From positions 1-50,576 of the forward strand of contig JABJFI010000106.1 in NCBI GenBank assembly GCA_018662825.1: 50,576 bases of DNA, read 5' to 3'. The stretch's first letter is position 1, and the number at the start of each line of letters is the position of its first letter. This DNA is from Methanobacteriota archaeon (GTDB lineage Archaea; Thermoplasmatota; Poseidoniia; Poseidoniales; Poseidoniaceae). Of this stretch, positions 1 to 7,697 are shown piece after piece. A program made the translations under genes and the position numbers. The notes beneath the pieces are model-generated. The model was not told the DNA's origin. It saw only the letters and a list, made by a program, of their open reading frames with translations, and searched no databases.

Positions 1-1
1 A

Positions 2-889
2 CACGCTTTCCATGGCATGGGTCGAGAAGATATTGATGTTCGTTGTATGGGCCGAGGGCGGCCTTTTGTCATTGAAATGAAAGAACCAAAGATTCGTTCT
101 GTTGATGTGGTTGAAGCGATGGAAATAATCAATGATGCGGCCGGTGGGAGCATTGAAATTACAGGCTTAAGAGATTCAAATCGAAGTGAAGTAGTTCGTG
201 TAAAGGACACGCCTGCAGAAAAATCCTATACCATTCGTTTCCGCCTTTTACCATTGAGTGAAGCCGAACTTGCAGTCCTTACTGCTCCGGTTGATTTGAC
301 GCATATCGACGTGCAAGAACGCGGTGGAAAAGGCAAGAAACAATCCTCAAAACGAAAGCGACGTGGAGACCGAAAGAACGACCACACCAAACCTCTTCCG
401 ACAGTTATTGATGTCCCTGAAGGACCGGATGAAGCCACATTGAAAGCGATGAAGAAACCTGAACTCGTTGCATTAGCAGAAGAAATGAAACTTTCCACTA
501 CTGGGACAAAGGCTGTTTTGATTGAGCGAATACAGGCTGCAAGTCCACCTGCTCCAACCTATCTCGATTTGCCAGAAAACAAAATGATTTTAGAAATAAT
601 CGCTAAACTTTCTGGCGTGAAATTGGCCCAAAGAACTCCTGAGAGAGTTGCTCACCGGCGAGCTGATTTAATTCGTCGAAGAACGGTTTTTGAAACCTCA
701 AGTCCGACCATCGAAACAATGGAAGACGGAGTGCGGGAAGTCGAATTTACACTTCGCTGTGAGTCCGGTACATATGTCAAAGAAACCGTCCACGGCGACG
801 GGGGGCGAACTCAACCGAGTCTCTCTTCACTCATCAAAGCAAAATGTGATGTTTTATGGCTTGATGTAGGCGATATTCATGCAGATTGA
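2..889 (+). CDS. pus10: tRNA pseudouridine synthase Pus10, 5' end outside window
   Basis: This is the C-terminal catalytic part of archaeal Pus10, which makes pseudouridine 54 (and 55) in the tRNA T-loop. The reading frame is already open at base 2 and reads HAFHGMGREDIDVRCMG, the Pus10 catalytic motif with its aspartate, so the true start lies upstream of the window. The end also fits the family: QRTPERVAHRRADL near base 630 and GTYVKETVHGDGGRTQPS near base 770. Between these halves lies an extra segment (about 310-560). It is a Lys/Arg-rich linker followed by a SAP-like helix-extended loop-helix (LKAMKKPELVALAEEMKL, then GTKAVLIERI), which ordinary Pus10 proteins do not have as far as I know. 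The gene leads a translation/transcription cluster that continues with rpl21e. Confidence in the family is high; the SAP call is inference from pattern. Confidence 0.9.
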   Translation, partial: HAFHGMGREDIDVRCMGRGRPFVIEMKEPKIRSVDVVEAMEIINDAAGGSIEITGLRDSNRSEVVRVKDTPAEKSYTIRFRLLPLSEAELAVLTAPVDLTHIDVQERGGKGKKQSSKRKRRGDRKNDHTKPLPTVIDVPEGPDEATLKAMKKPELVALAEEMKLSTTGTKAVLIERIQAASPPAPTYLDLPENKMILEIIAKLSGVKLAQRTPERVAHRRADLIRRRTVFETSSPTIETMEDGVREVEFTLRCESGTYVKETVHGDGGRTQPSLSSLIKAKCDVLWLDVGDIHAD

Positions 890-915
890 AAGTAAATTAA
901 GGCTCTACATTCTGC

Positions 916-921
916 TTTTTT
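916..921 (+). terminator. T-run after pus10
   Basis: Six consecutive T follow the pus10 stop by about 26 bases, in the short gap before the rpl21e promoter. Archaeal polymerase commonly terminates at such T-runs without a hairpin. This is suggestive only. Confidence 0.3.
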
Positions 922-954
922 CATGATTTGTTTGGTCTTGCATCCGTCGCGGTG

Positions 955-961
955 CTTATAT
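955..961 (+). promoter_or_regulatory. Putative TATA box for the rpl21e operon
   Basis: The sequence CTTATAT lies in the 143-base gap after pus10. With the usual archaeal spacing of about 26 bases, transcription would begin near base 984. That is after the ATG at 982 and leaves a leader of about 50 bases before the TTG at 1033. The placement supports the downstream TTG as the start of L21e. Confidence 0.35.
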
Positions 962-1019
962 GGGAAGGGTAGGTCGCCAAAATGCTCGGAAGATGTATAT
1001 CTGCACACTCGGGCAAAAA

Positions 1020-1027
1020 GGAGGCGA
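1020..1027 (+). promoter_or_regulatory. Shine-Dalgarno that fixes the L21e TTG start
   Basis: GGAGGCGA sits five bases before TTG at 1033. No comparable site precedes the ATG at 982, so this site decides the start of L21e. Confidence 0.6.
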
Positions 1028-1032
1028 CCAAT

Positions 1033-1323
1033 TTGAAACGATCCAAGGGACTGCGAGTCGGAACACGAAGCATTCTACGACGCCGTAAGAGTGAACGTAG
1101 TCGAATAAACATCAGCCGCGTCATGCATGATTATCAAGAAGGCGACCGCGTTGCTATCGTATTAGACGGTGGCCAACAAATGGGTATGCCTCACCGCCGT
1201 TTCCACGGCCGAACAGGTTTCATCGAAAAGCGACAAGGCGTTGCTTGGGTTGTTGCTGTCAAAGACGGTAACATGGCAAAAACGGTCATTGCTCGACCAG
1301 AGCACCTTCGACCACTTGAATGA
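1033..1323 (+). CDS. rpl21e: 50S ribosomal protein L21e
   Basis: L21e is a large-subunit ribosomal protein shared by archaea and eukaryotes. The start LKRSKGLRVGTRSILRR and the centre FHGRTGFIEKRQGVAWVV match the family, as does the length of 96 residues. I chose the TTG at 1033 because GGAGGCGA lies five bases before it and homologs begin at this point. The ATG at 982 would add 17 residues (MLGRCISAHSG...) with no likeness to L21e. The gene is followed nine bases later by rpoF. The order L21e, Rpb4, DUF655, KsgA is widespread in archaea. Confidence 0.92.
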   Translation: MKRSKGLRVGTRSILRRRKSERSRINISRVMHDYQEGDRVAIVLDGGQQMGMPHRRFHGRTGFIEKRQGVAWVVAVKDGNMAKTVIARPEHLRPLE

Positions 1324-1332
1324 GGAATTACT

Positions 1333-1695
1333 ATGGCTGAAGAAGAACGATTTGTCGACTTTGCAACTGTTCGAACCTTATTATTGGATGCTGAAAAGCG
1401 CCGTAAGAATCTCACCTATGAGCAAAAGGCTGCCCTTCAACATGCAGAATGGGCTGCAAGCGATGCTCGTAACGGATTCAAGACTGACCCGAAAGTATTC
1501 CAAGACTTGAAAAACGCTCTATCTGAAGTTGAAACACTCTCAACTCTCCCTCATTTGGCTGCAAAGTTGGCTGAATTAATGCCATTATATTCAAACGATG
1601 TCAAAGCAGTTCTTGCTTCGGAGAGAAAAACCATCAGTGATGAAGAAATTTCAACCGTATTGGAACTTGTTCGCCAGCACATTGGCTTTGAATGA
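1333..1695 (+). CDS. rpoF: DNA-directed RNA polymerase subunit F (Rpb4-like)
   Basis: This is the archaeal Rpb4 homolog, which pairs with subunit E (Rpb7) to form the polymerase stalk. The 120 residues fit family size (about 105-120). They contain the typical helical run LTYEQKAALQHAEWAAS and the end DEEISTVLELVRQHIGFE, where EI..VL.LV matches the HRDC-like C-terminal domain. The start is clear: GAGG overlaps the L21e stop and ATG follows about seven bases later. The protein is likely co-transcribed with rpl21e. Identification rests on this pattern plus the conserved neighbourhood. Confidence 0.88.
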   Translation: MAEEERFVDFATVRTLLLDAEKRRKNLTYEQKAALQHAEWAASDARNGFKTDPKVFQDLKNALSEVETLSTLPHLAAKLAELMPLYSNDVKAVLASERKTISDEEISTVLELVRQHIGFE

Positions 1696-1722
1696 AATTC
1701 CGCCCCCTAGAGGTGATTTGAT

Positions 1723-2493
1723 ATGACCGGTGCACGACGTGACCGTAACATTAAGATTGGTTCTGGAAAGAAAAAGAGTACATCTTCAACGGATTCTACC
1801 GGCTGGTCAAGACCTGCTGAAGGGCGCCGAGAAATTACTCCGCCAAAAAAAGCGGCTCCTCCGCAGAAATCATCTCCTCGGCGAAATGAACCTCGGCGAA
1901 ACAACACAAACCGCCAGGATAATCGTTCAAATCGAAATCAACAAAATTCACCCTTGATGGATGAACAATGGGCACGAATAATTGACCATGACCTAGCAAC
2001 AAATGTGGCTGTAGCGGTTACTGAATCGAAATTGTTGCTGTGCCGATTGCAACCCAAAGCAGGTCATGAACAACTGTTGACGACCGCTCGAGTCTATATT
2101 GGAACAGATATTTCTAAGCGCGAACATATTGAAAACGTGCTTGGCATGACCAACATTGGTCGTTTGGCTAACCATATCAAAGCTGACCTTCCTTTGGTCA
2201 TTCAAATATTCATTGAAGAAAATGAAAAGCATTTCATATCTGCTTTCTTTAACGTTGCAGGAAATATGTCACTCAAGCAACATGCCTTTGAACTTCTTTC
2301 GGGCGTGGGTAACAAGAAAGCCATGCAAATGGTAGAAGCACGTGGTTCAAGCGGATTTGAATCCTTCCAAGCCCTCAATGAAGCATGTAACATCGATGCT
2401 GGGGAATTACTCGCAAAACGATTCTTATCTGAGTTGGATGACCGAAATATCCAACCACGATTGCTCGACCTGCTCTTGCCGGTGAAGGCATGA
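1723..2493 (+). CDS. DUF655 family putative RNA-binding protein
   Basis: The protein belongs to the archaeal DUF655 family (COG1491), predicted to bind nucleic acid through an OB-like part and a helix-hairpin-helix part. Residues 1-75 are a Lys/Arg/Ser/Pro-rich, probably disordered extension longer than in most homologs. The conserved core starts near residue 76. The hairpin LLSGVGNKKAMQMVEARG lies near residue 190 and is followed by the helical end. GAGGTGAT precedes the ATG at a normal distance. The stop overlaps the ksgA start (ATGA), which indicates translational coupling. The family always travels with rpoF and ksgA in archaea, suggesting a role in ribosome biogenesis, but its exact function is not established. 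Confidence 0.85.
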   Translation: MTGARRDRNIKIGSGKKKSTSSTDSTGWSRPAEGRREITPPKKAAPPQKSSPRRNEPRRNNTNRQDNRSNRNQQNSPLMDEQWARIIDHDLATNVAVAVTESKLLLCRLQPKAGHEQLLTTARVYIGTDISKREHIENVLGMTNIGRLANHIKADLPLVIQIFIEENEKHFISAFFNVAGNMSLKQHAFELLSGVGNKKAMQMVEARGSSGFESFQALNEACNIDAGELLAKRFLSELDDRNIQPRLLDLLLPVKA

Positions 2494-3365
2494 GGGGCGC
2501 CCGTTGGTTGATTGACAGTTTACGCGATAAGCTACCTTTTGACAAATCATTGGGTCAACATTTCTTGGTAAATGATGACTTGATTGCTCAAGCAATTGAA
2601 TTGGGTGATGTTTCACAAGATGACCATGTTCTCGAAATCGGCCCCGGCCCTGGCGTTCTTACTGAGGCATTACTGGCCACCGGTTGCCAAGTGACTGCAA
2701 TCGAAATCGACTCTGTTGCCGTCACTCATCTTAACGAAGCCTTTGGCCCTGAACAACAGGCTGAGAAATTCAAATTACTCGAAGGTGATGCGCTAAATCT
2801 ACGATGGCCTGATTCAATCACAAAGGTGGTTGCAAATATTCCCTACCAAATATCATCACCACTTGTCGATGAACTCACCCGATACCTGCGAAACCCTAGA
2901 ACGACGCGCCTAGAAAAGGTCGTGTTGTTGGTTCAAGAAGAATTTGCGGAGCGCTTAGTGATGGAATACGAAAGTGATGTGGGTTCACTTGGCATGACTG
3001 TATCTTTAGATTGGGAATGTGAAATTGAAGGGAAAGTAGCGCCGCATAACTTTAGCCCAATGCCGAAAGTCAATTCTTGCTATATTTCCATGGAGCCACA
3101 TGATGAAGAATGGGCTTGCGATGTTCGTTTGGTCCGTCAAATGATTCATCTTGCTTTTGACCAACGTAGAAAGAAATTGCGCTCAACACTGAAAAATGTG
3201 CCTCGGCGCTTGGGACGGGTGAAGGGATGGCATGCTGGTCGATGGAAACATGCCTTTGCCGCACATCTCGATGATGAACGCATGGACCTTCGACCTGATG
3301 AATTGGAACTTGAAGACTGGATTGAACTCTGTTGCTCATTCAGCGAGTTAGAGTTTGAATCGTAA
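2490..3365 (+). CDS. rsmA: rRNA small-subunit dimethyladenosine transferase KsgA/Dim1
   Basis: This methyltransferase dimethylates the two adjacent adenosines in helix 45 of 16S rRNA, using SAM, late in 30S assembly. The sequence shows the SAM-binding loop LEIGPGPGVL at residues 48-57, the acidic motif EID near 72, and the catalytic NIPY at residues 116-119. The N-terminal LGQHFLVND is diagnostic of the KsgA/Dim1 family. The 291-residue length fits. The start codon overlaps the stop of the DUF655 gene, so the two are probably translated together. It is the last gene of the rpl21e cluster. Confidence 0.93.
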   Translation: MRGARWLIDSLRDKLPFDKSLGQHFLVNDDLIAQAIELGDVSQDDHVLEIGPGPGVLTEALLATGCQVTAIEIDSVAVTHLNEAFGPEQQAEKFKLLEGDALNLRWPDSITKVVANIPYQISSPLVDELTRYLRNPRTTRLEKVVLLVQEEFAERLVMEYESDVGSLGMTVSLDWECEIEGKVAPHNFSPMPKVNSCYISMEPHDEEWACDVRLVRQMIHLAFDQRRKKLRSTLKNVPRRLGRVKGWHAGRWKHAFAAHLDDERMDLRPDELELEDWIELCCSFSELEFES

Positions 3366-3406
3366 GTTCATAAGGGGTCAAATGCAGATATTATCCTACA
3401 CTGAGT

Positions 3407-3437
3407 GAGGAGAGGCTTTTCTTAGGAGGGTCTCCTC
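3407..3437 (+). promoter_or_regulatory. Hairpin in the leader of the 3463 gene
   Basis: A seven-base perfect inverted repeat (GAGGAGA at 3407-3413, TCTCCTC at 3431-3437) encloses a 17-base loop that contains TTAGGAGGG. It lies after ksgA and before the gene at 3463, whose own Shine-Dalgarno GGAGGGG is at 3451-3457. The right arm is complementary to Shine-Dalgarno-like sequence, so the structure could act on translation or simply end ksgA transcription. Neither is shown. Confidence 0.35.
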
Positions 3438-3462
3438 GCCTAGACTCGTCGGAGGGGATGCT

Positions 3463-4554
3463 ATGGCCAAGAAGGACACATATCTTGCTTTATTACGTCG
3501 TGGCATAGACGAAACAACTGCCCAGCAGTTGGCCGATTCCGGCCTAAAAATTGGCGATTTGAAGAAAATCGACAAAGATATGCTGATTGAAAACTATGGT
3601 TTGAAAGCAGATATTGCAGATGGTGTCATCTCCATCATTACAGCCGGACCGCAAAGTCACGGAAAAGAACGTTATCTCTCAAAGGTTCTTGCACCTGAAA
3701 AGAAGCAGGAATCGAAAATTGAAGAAATCAAATTTCAACGTAAGCAAAAGGATGTTCTCACCGAACTTGCAGAACAGAAAGAACGACTTAAGATTGCTAA
3801 GGTTGAATCGTTCCGGGCTAAGAAACTCATTATGAATCGGCTTGGAAAAACTGTCGAATTGATTGTTAAACTCGAAAATAATCTTCATGATGAAGGCAAA
3901 GATGACCAGAAAGTGAAGATTAGAGACCAACTTGAAACTCGCGGCCTTGAAGCGGCTCGTGACCATGAAATGTTAGAACTCGAAGGCACCCCCCAAGATA
4001 TCGTGGATTTCCGTCGCAATCACGTCCCTGCTCTTATTTTCCATGCATGCCCCGAATGTGGTGATGAATTAGACCCTCGTTCATCTCGCGATAAAGATCG
4101 CCCAGAAGATTGGGCCTTTATCTGCTGGGAGTGTGAAACCAGTTTCACTCCTGAACTTTCTAACCTCGTAGAAGAGCGATTGACAAATGGTAGCCGAATT
4201 AGTATCGACCCCGACAAGCGACCTCGAAACCCTGTTCCACCTAAACCAGCTTCCATGGACTTGTCAAGTGTCAACGAGCTTATTCGTAAGGATTTGGAAA
4301 TCACAGGCGCAACTGCTGATGAAATGGCCAAGGCTGTTGAAGAAGGTGGACTTACTGGTGGTCTGATGGACATTAACGATTGGATTGACCAAACACTTGC
4401 AGCGAAGAATTACATCCAAGCTCAGGAAGACCGAGAAGACTTCATTCTCCTAACCGGCGCTGGTGCAACGAAATTCAACAAGTGGATGAAGAAGGCGGGA
4501 TTGTATTTCAACAAACAAACTGGCCGTTGGACTCGCCACAAGGACATGCGCTGA
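3463..4554 (+). CDS. Unrecognised protein with HhH-like start, coiled coil and zinc ribbon
   Basis: I do not recognise a named family. Residues 1-60 look like a small helical SAM/HhH module (DETTAQQLADSGLKIGDLKK). Residues about 85-175 are strongly charged and helical, probably a coiled coil (TELAEQKERLKIAKVESFRA). A four-cysteine zinc ribbon follows near residues 196-222 (CPECGDELDP, then CWECETSF). The C-terminus is a compact basic segment ending KQTGRWTRHKDMR. GGAGGGG stands five bases before the ATG. A nucleic-acid or protein-binding role is plausible but unproven. The 2Fe-2S ferredoxin gene follows nine bases later, so the two may share a transcript. Confidence 0.75.
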   Translation: MAKKDTYLALLRRGIDETTAQQLADSGLKIGDLKKIDKDMLIENYGLKADIADGVISIITAGPQSHGKERYLSKVLAPEKKQESKIEEIKFQRKQKDVLTELAEQKERLKIAKVESFRAKKLIMNRLGKTVELIVKLENNLHDEGKDDQKVKIRDQLETRGLEAARDHEMLELEGTPQDIVDFRRNHVPALIFHACPECGDELDPRSSRDKDRPEDWAFICWECETSFTPELSNLVEERLTNGSRISIDPDKRPRNPVPPKPASMDLSSVNELIRKDLEITGATADEMAKAVEEGGLTGGLMDINDWIDQTLAAKNYIQAQEDREDFILLTGAGATKFNKWMKKAGLYFNKQTGRWTRHKDMR

Positions 4555-4563
4555 GGTGGTGTT

Positions 4564-4902
4564 ATGTCCGCGCATTCGGTGACTGCCGAAGAAACCCCGA
4601 ACGTAGAAACGGCTCATCCTGTTGTACGTTTTCTACAAGGGGCGAATCTTCTTGGACAGACGGCATACGTTGCTGGAAATACTTTGGTAGAACACGCAGA
4701 AGATGCGGGGGTCAAAATTCCAACGAATTGTACTTCTGGCACCTGTGGAACTTGCATGGTTACGCTTCTCTATGGCGAGGTCCCTTTACCCGAAATCCTG
4801 CCGCCTGGTCTTGATGATTACCTAGTCGAAGAATGTGCACGACTTGCATGTATTGGCATTCCAAATGGAGATGTTGATGTCGATATCCGGCCACCGTTGT
4901 AG
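4564..4902 (+). CDS. 2Fe-2S ferredoxin (plant/adrenodoxin-type fold)
   Basis: This is a small electron carrier with one [2Fe-2S] cluster. Ligand cysteines are visible in the order Cys56-x4-Cys61-x2-Cys64 (NCTSGTCGTC), with the fourth most likely Cys96 in RLACIG. The core from about residue 20 to 112 fits the beta-grasp ferredoxin fold. The first 18 residues are an additional tail. The start follows GAGGTGG overlapping the end of the preceding gene. Its redox partner cannot be told from the neighbours, a zinc-ribbon protein and a small membrane protein. Confidence 0.85.
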   Translation: MSAHSVTAEETPNVETAHPVVRFLQGANLLGQTAYVAGNTLVEHAEDAGVKIPTNCTSGTCGTCMVTLLYGEVPLPEILPPGLDDYLVEECARLACIGIPNGDVDVDIRPPL

Positions 4903-4913
4903 GATGAGATATC

Positions 4914-5105
4914 ATGATTGGAAATTGGGGGGCCAATGATTGGATTGTTCTAATTGTAGATATTATCGCTTTGTACATCGTTATTCGTTTTCTCTCCTGG
5001 AAGGTTAGCCATAAGTTGACCGAAGTCGAACAACGGCAAAAATTTGAGAGGCGGCAGAGGAAACTGAACCAATCAAACCGGTCTTTTACCCCCGAAGAGG
5101 AATGA
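4914..5105 (+). CDS. Small single-span membrane protein
   Basis: The protein has 63 residues. Residues 9-30 (DWIVLIVDIIALYIVIRFL) form one transmembrane helix, followed by a charged, probably cytoplasmic helix (EVEQRQKFERRQRK). The start has AGGATGA upstream, and only 11 bases separate it from the ferredoxin stop, so it is likely in the same transcript. No family is recognised. It could be a membrane anchor for a partner protein, which is inference only. Confidence 0.65.
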   Translation: MIGNWGANDWIVLIVDIIALYIVIRFLSWKVSHKLTEVEQRQKFERRQRKLNQSNRSFTPEEE

Positions 5106-5138
5106 AAACATCAACAAAGATGAGCGTCACGGCGAGTC

Positions 5139-6140
5139 ATGGCCGAATTGCGTTTACAAACTGCTACATCCGGCTTAATCGCTCGAGAAACGTATGAATT
5201 AAACAACGTAAAAGAGGTTGTCAAAGAGGAAGGGTTGGCGTGGCTGGATATTCTTCGTCCTGATGATGAAGTGCGTGATTTTTTACTTGAGAAAATGGAC
5301 TTTGATGAATTGGCGGTTGAAGACGTATTTGGTCCAGCGGATACAACGGCTCAGAAATTCAAAAATCATCGTTTTATTGTCATCAATGCTCGAGATGCTG
5401 ACAATCAGTTGGATACCGAACCTGTCGCGATTTTCATCAAAGAAAACTTGATCATCACGGTTAGGCATTATAGCATTCCAGCACTGAAGAAATTCCGTCA
5501 TCGTTTCAAAAAGGCAGATGAAGAAGACTTGGCCTTAGGAATTGATTTCTTGCTTTATGAAATACTTGACGCTATTGCAGACGATTGGACACCTATTTTG
5601 AAATCGTATTCACGCCAACTCGATCAACTTGAATTTCAAATCTTTGACCCTAGTAGAAAATATGATAATGTGCTTGAAGGATTACACGATTTGAAGCGAT
5701 ATCTTCGTGAAGCAAGTAAATCGATTGAATCCTTGAACACGGTGACAATGCGCTTGCTCAAGCCGAATGAACGCCTAATTGGTTCAGGTACAGAACATTA
5801 TTTCTCAGATTTAAACCAACTTTCAGTTTCACTGGTAAAGCGAGCGAATAACTATTCATCTGGTGCGACATCTGCCAGGGATTCTTATCTCAGTAACATC
5901 AGCATGCAATTATCTGAATCTAATGCACAACTAACTGAAGTCATGACAACATTAACCATTATTGGAGCCATCATGCTTCCATTAACACTCATCGCTGGAA
6001 TTTTTGGCATGAATAACGAAGATTTGCCTCTAAAACAAGTAGGGGGTTTCTGGGGAATTATATTCATCATGCTCGCATTTGCTTGCATTATGCTTATGTT
6101 CTTTTGGCGTCGTGGCTGGTTAAAGACCTTTGATGAATAA
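5139..6140 (+). CDS. corA: CorA family magnesium/cobalt transporter
   Basis: CorA forms a pentameric channel that imports Mg2+ (and Co2+/Ni2+). The 333 residues have the standard layout: a large soluble N-terminal domain, a long stalk helix (residues about 170-270), then two transmembrane helices at the C-terminus. The signature GMN is at residues 290-292, inside GIFGMNNEDLP, just after the first membrane helix. The end is basic (FFWRRGWLKTF), as expected for the cytoplasmic C-terminus. The gene lies between the small membrane protein and xseA on the same strand. Confidence 0.93.
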   Translation: MAELRLQTATSGLIARETYELNNVKEVVKEEGLAWLDILRPDDEVRDFLLEKMDFDELAVEDVFGPADTTAQKFKNHRFIVINARDADNQLDTEPVAIFIKENLIITVRHYSIPALKKFRHRFKKADEEDLALGIDFLLYEILDAIADDWTPILKSYSRQLDQLEFQIFDPSRKYDNVLEGLHDLKRYLREASKSIESLNTVTMRLLKPNERLIGSGTEHYFSDLNQLSVSLVKRANNYSSGATSARDSYLSNISMQLSESNAQLTEVMTTLTIIGAIMLPLTLIAGIFGMNNEDLPLKQVGGFWGIIFIMLAFACIMLMFFWRRGWLKTFDE

Positions 6141-6180
6141 TCGCACAGTGTTCAAGAACCGTGGACTCTCCTTTTGATGC

Positions 6181-7443
6181 ATGACCGGTACGGGGCAAGT
6201 CACTACTGGGCCGCTTCCAATCGGTCAATTTGTGCAACTGGTCAAACAAACCGTCACTCGGGACCCTCTGTTCAAAAATCAAGCCTTGAAAGGCGAGGTT
6301 ACACAATGGAAACAATACCCGAGTGGCCATACCTATTTTTCTCTGCGTGACCAAGATGGGCAGATGAGAGCGGTGATTTGGAAGGGGAGATGTGCCATTG
6401 ACCCAGGTATCAAAGAAGGTAGTGAAGTTGTCATCTTAGCAAGTCTTGACCTCTACATTAGACGAGGAGAGATTCAACTCAATGTAGAACGCATTGAACC
6501 TGTAAGTGTACTTGGAGAACTTGAAAAGACGAAACGCTTACTTGTTGAGCAATTGAAAAAAGAAGGGGAATTTGACCGTCCTCGACAAGCCATACCAACA
6601 ATTCCTAAACACATTGCCATCATCACAGGTGCGGGTTCTGCAGCGCTTTCCGATATGCAACGATTGATTGAAAATCGCTGGCCAGGTTTGCGTCGTACCG
6701 TGATAGGAGTATTGGTTCAAGGCCCTAGGGCAACTGAAGAAATAGTTCGAGGCCTTGCAGTTGCCCGCCGCCTCTCACAACCTAGTGTGGCTGAAAGTCG
6801 AGGAGAACCTCCCGTTGATTTGGTGATTGTTGGAAGAGGCGGGGGGTCTCCTGAAGATTTGTGGGCTTTCAATCTCGAACCTGTAGCCCGCTCAATTATT
6901 GCAAGCCCTGTTCCAGTAGTTTCTGCTGTAGGTCATGAATCCGATGTATTGGTCTCTGACCTCGTTGCTGATTTACGGGCTTCTACACCCTCTGATGCTA
7001 TCGAACGTGTTGTTCCAGTCCTTCCTGAACTACATTATTTCCTAGACGAATGTGAAGAGCGATTAGCCGTTGCAGCACGAAGGCAATTTCGGGATAACAT
7101 GCAGCATTTACGTACACTTCACGCCCGTTTACGAGTTGCCCCAATGGCAGGTTTGAATCGTGCAAAATCAAAAATTTTAACCCTCTCATCTCGAATGAAA
7201 GTCTCGGTAAACCAAAGTATTGGAATTCAAACAACTCGATTGGCACAATTTGAGGCTTCACTTTCTGCCATACATCCTCAACGGGTGTTAGAACGAGGTT
7301 ATTCGATGACACAAACAACCGATGGCGTCGTTCTCAGTAGCGTTGAAGGCTTGAAATCTGGGCAGGAAATAATACTTAATTTTGCGGATGGCTCTGCAGA
7401 TGCTGAAATCAAAAATACACATTCCAATGAGGGAGAAAAATGA
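6181..7443 (+). CDS. xseA: Exodeoxyribonuclease VII large subunit
   Basis: XseA is the catalytic subunit of exonuclease VII, which degrades single-stranded DNA from both ends to short oligonucleotides. The N-terminal OB fold is visible (ALKGEVTQWKQYPSGHTYFS, residues about 36-55). The family core follows: ITGAGSAALSDMQR, DLVIVGRGGGSPEDLWAFN and VSAVGHESDVLVSDLVADLR. The last includes the conserved GHE.D element. The helical region and C-terminal barrel segment ERGYSMT complete the protein. At 420 residues it is full length. The ATGA overlap with xseB (7440-7443) couples the two subunits. The enzyme is typical of bacteria and patchy in archaea, so acquisition by transfer is likely. Confidence 0.94.
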   Translation: MTGTGQVTTGPLPIGQFVQLVKQTVTRDPLFKNQALKGEVTQWKQYPSGHTYFSLRDQDGQMRAVIWKGRCAIDPGIKEGSEVVILASLDLYIRRGEIQLNVERIEPVSVLGELEKTKRLLVEQLKKEGEFDRPRQAIPTIPKHIAIITGAGSAALSDMQRLIENRWPGLRRTVIGVLVQGPRATEEIVRGLAVARRLSQPSVAESRGEPPVDLVIVGRGGGSPEDLWAFNLEPVARSIIASPVPVVSAVGHESDVLVSDLVADLRASTPSDAIERVVPVLPELHYFLDECEERLAVAARRQFRDNMQHLRTLHARLRVAPMAGLNRAKSKILTLSSRMKVSVNQSIGIQTTRLAQFEASLSAIHPQRVLERGYSMTQTTDGVVLSSVEGLKSGQEIILNFADGSADAEIKNTHSNEGEK

Positions 7444-7664
7444 CTGATAAACAACCAACCTACACCGAAGCAATGCAACGACTAGAAACCATCGTATCGA
7501 CGTTAGAACGCGGCGGTATGGGTCTTGATGAAACACTGAAGTTATACGAAGAGGGGGCGAAATTACTTCGTCTCTGCAAAACAGAATTAACCACTGCAGA
7601 AGGTCGACTCAATGAGTTGCAACTCGACGATATTGAATCAGAACTTCAAGCAGAAGAACAGTAA
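7440..7664 (+). CDS. xseB: Exodeoxyribonuclease VII small subunit
   Basis: XseB is the small helical partner of XseA and binds along its coiled-coil region in several copies. The 74 residues match the family. The core is YTEAMQRLETIVSTLERGG, followed by the GLDETLKLYEEGAKLLRLC helix and the acidic end. The start codon overlaps the xseA stop in the form ATGA, so the subunits are made together. Confidence 0.92.
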   Translation: MTDKQPTYTEAMQRLETIVSTLERGGMGLDETLKLYEEGAKLLRLCKTELTTAEGRLNELQLDDIESELQAEEQ

Positions 7665-7697
7665 AGCAAGCCACCCATAGCCAAACGAGGTGCGAGA

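Noticed and set aside
982-1032. ATG start at 982 for ribosomal protein L21e
   Set aside because: No ribosome site precedes it, the added residues do not match the family, and a TTG with a strong site lies downstream.
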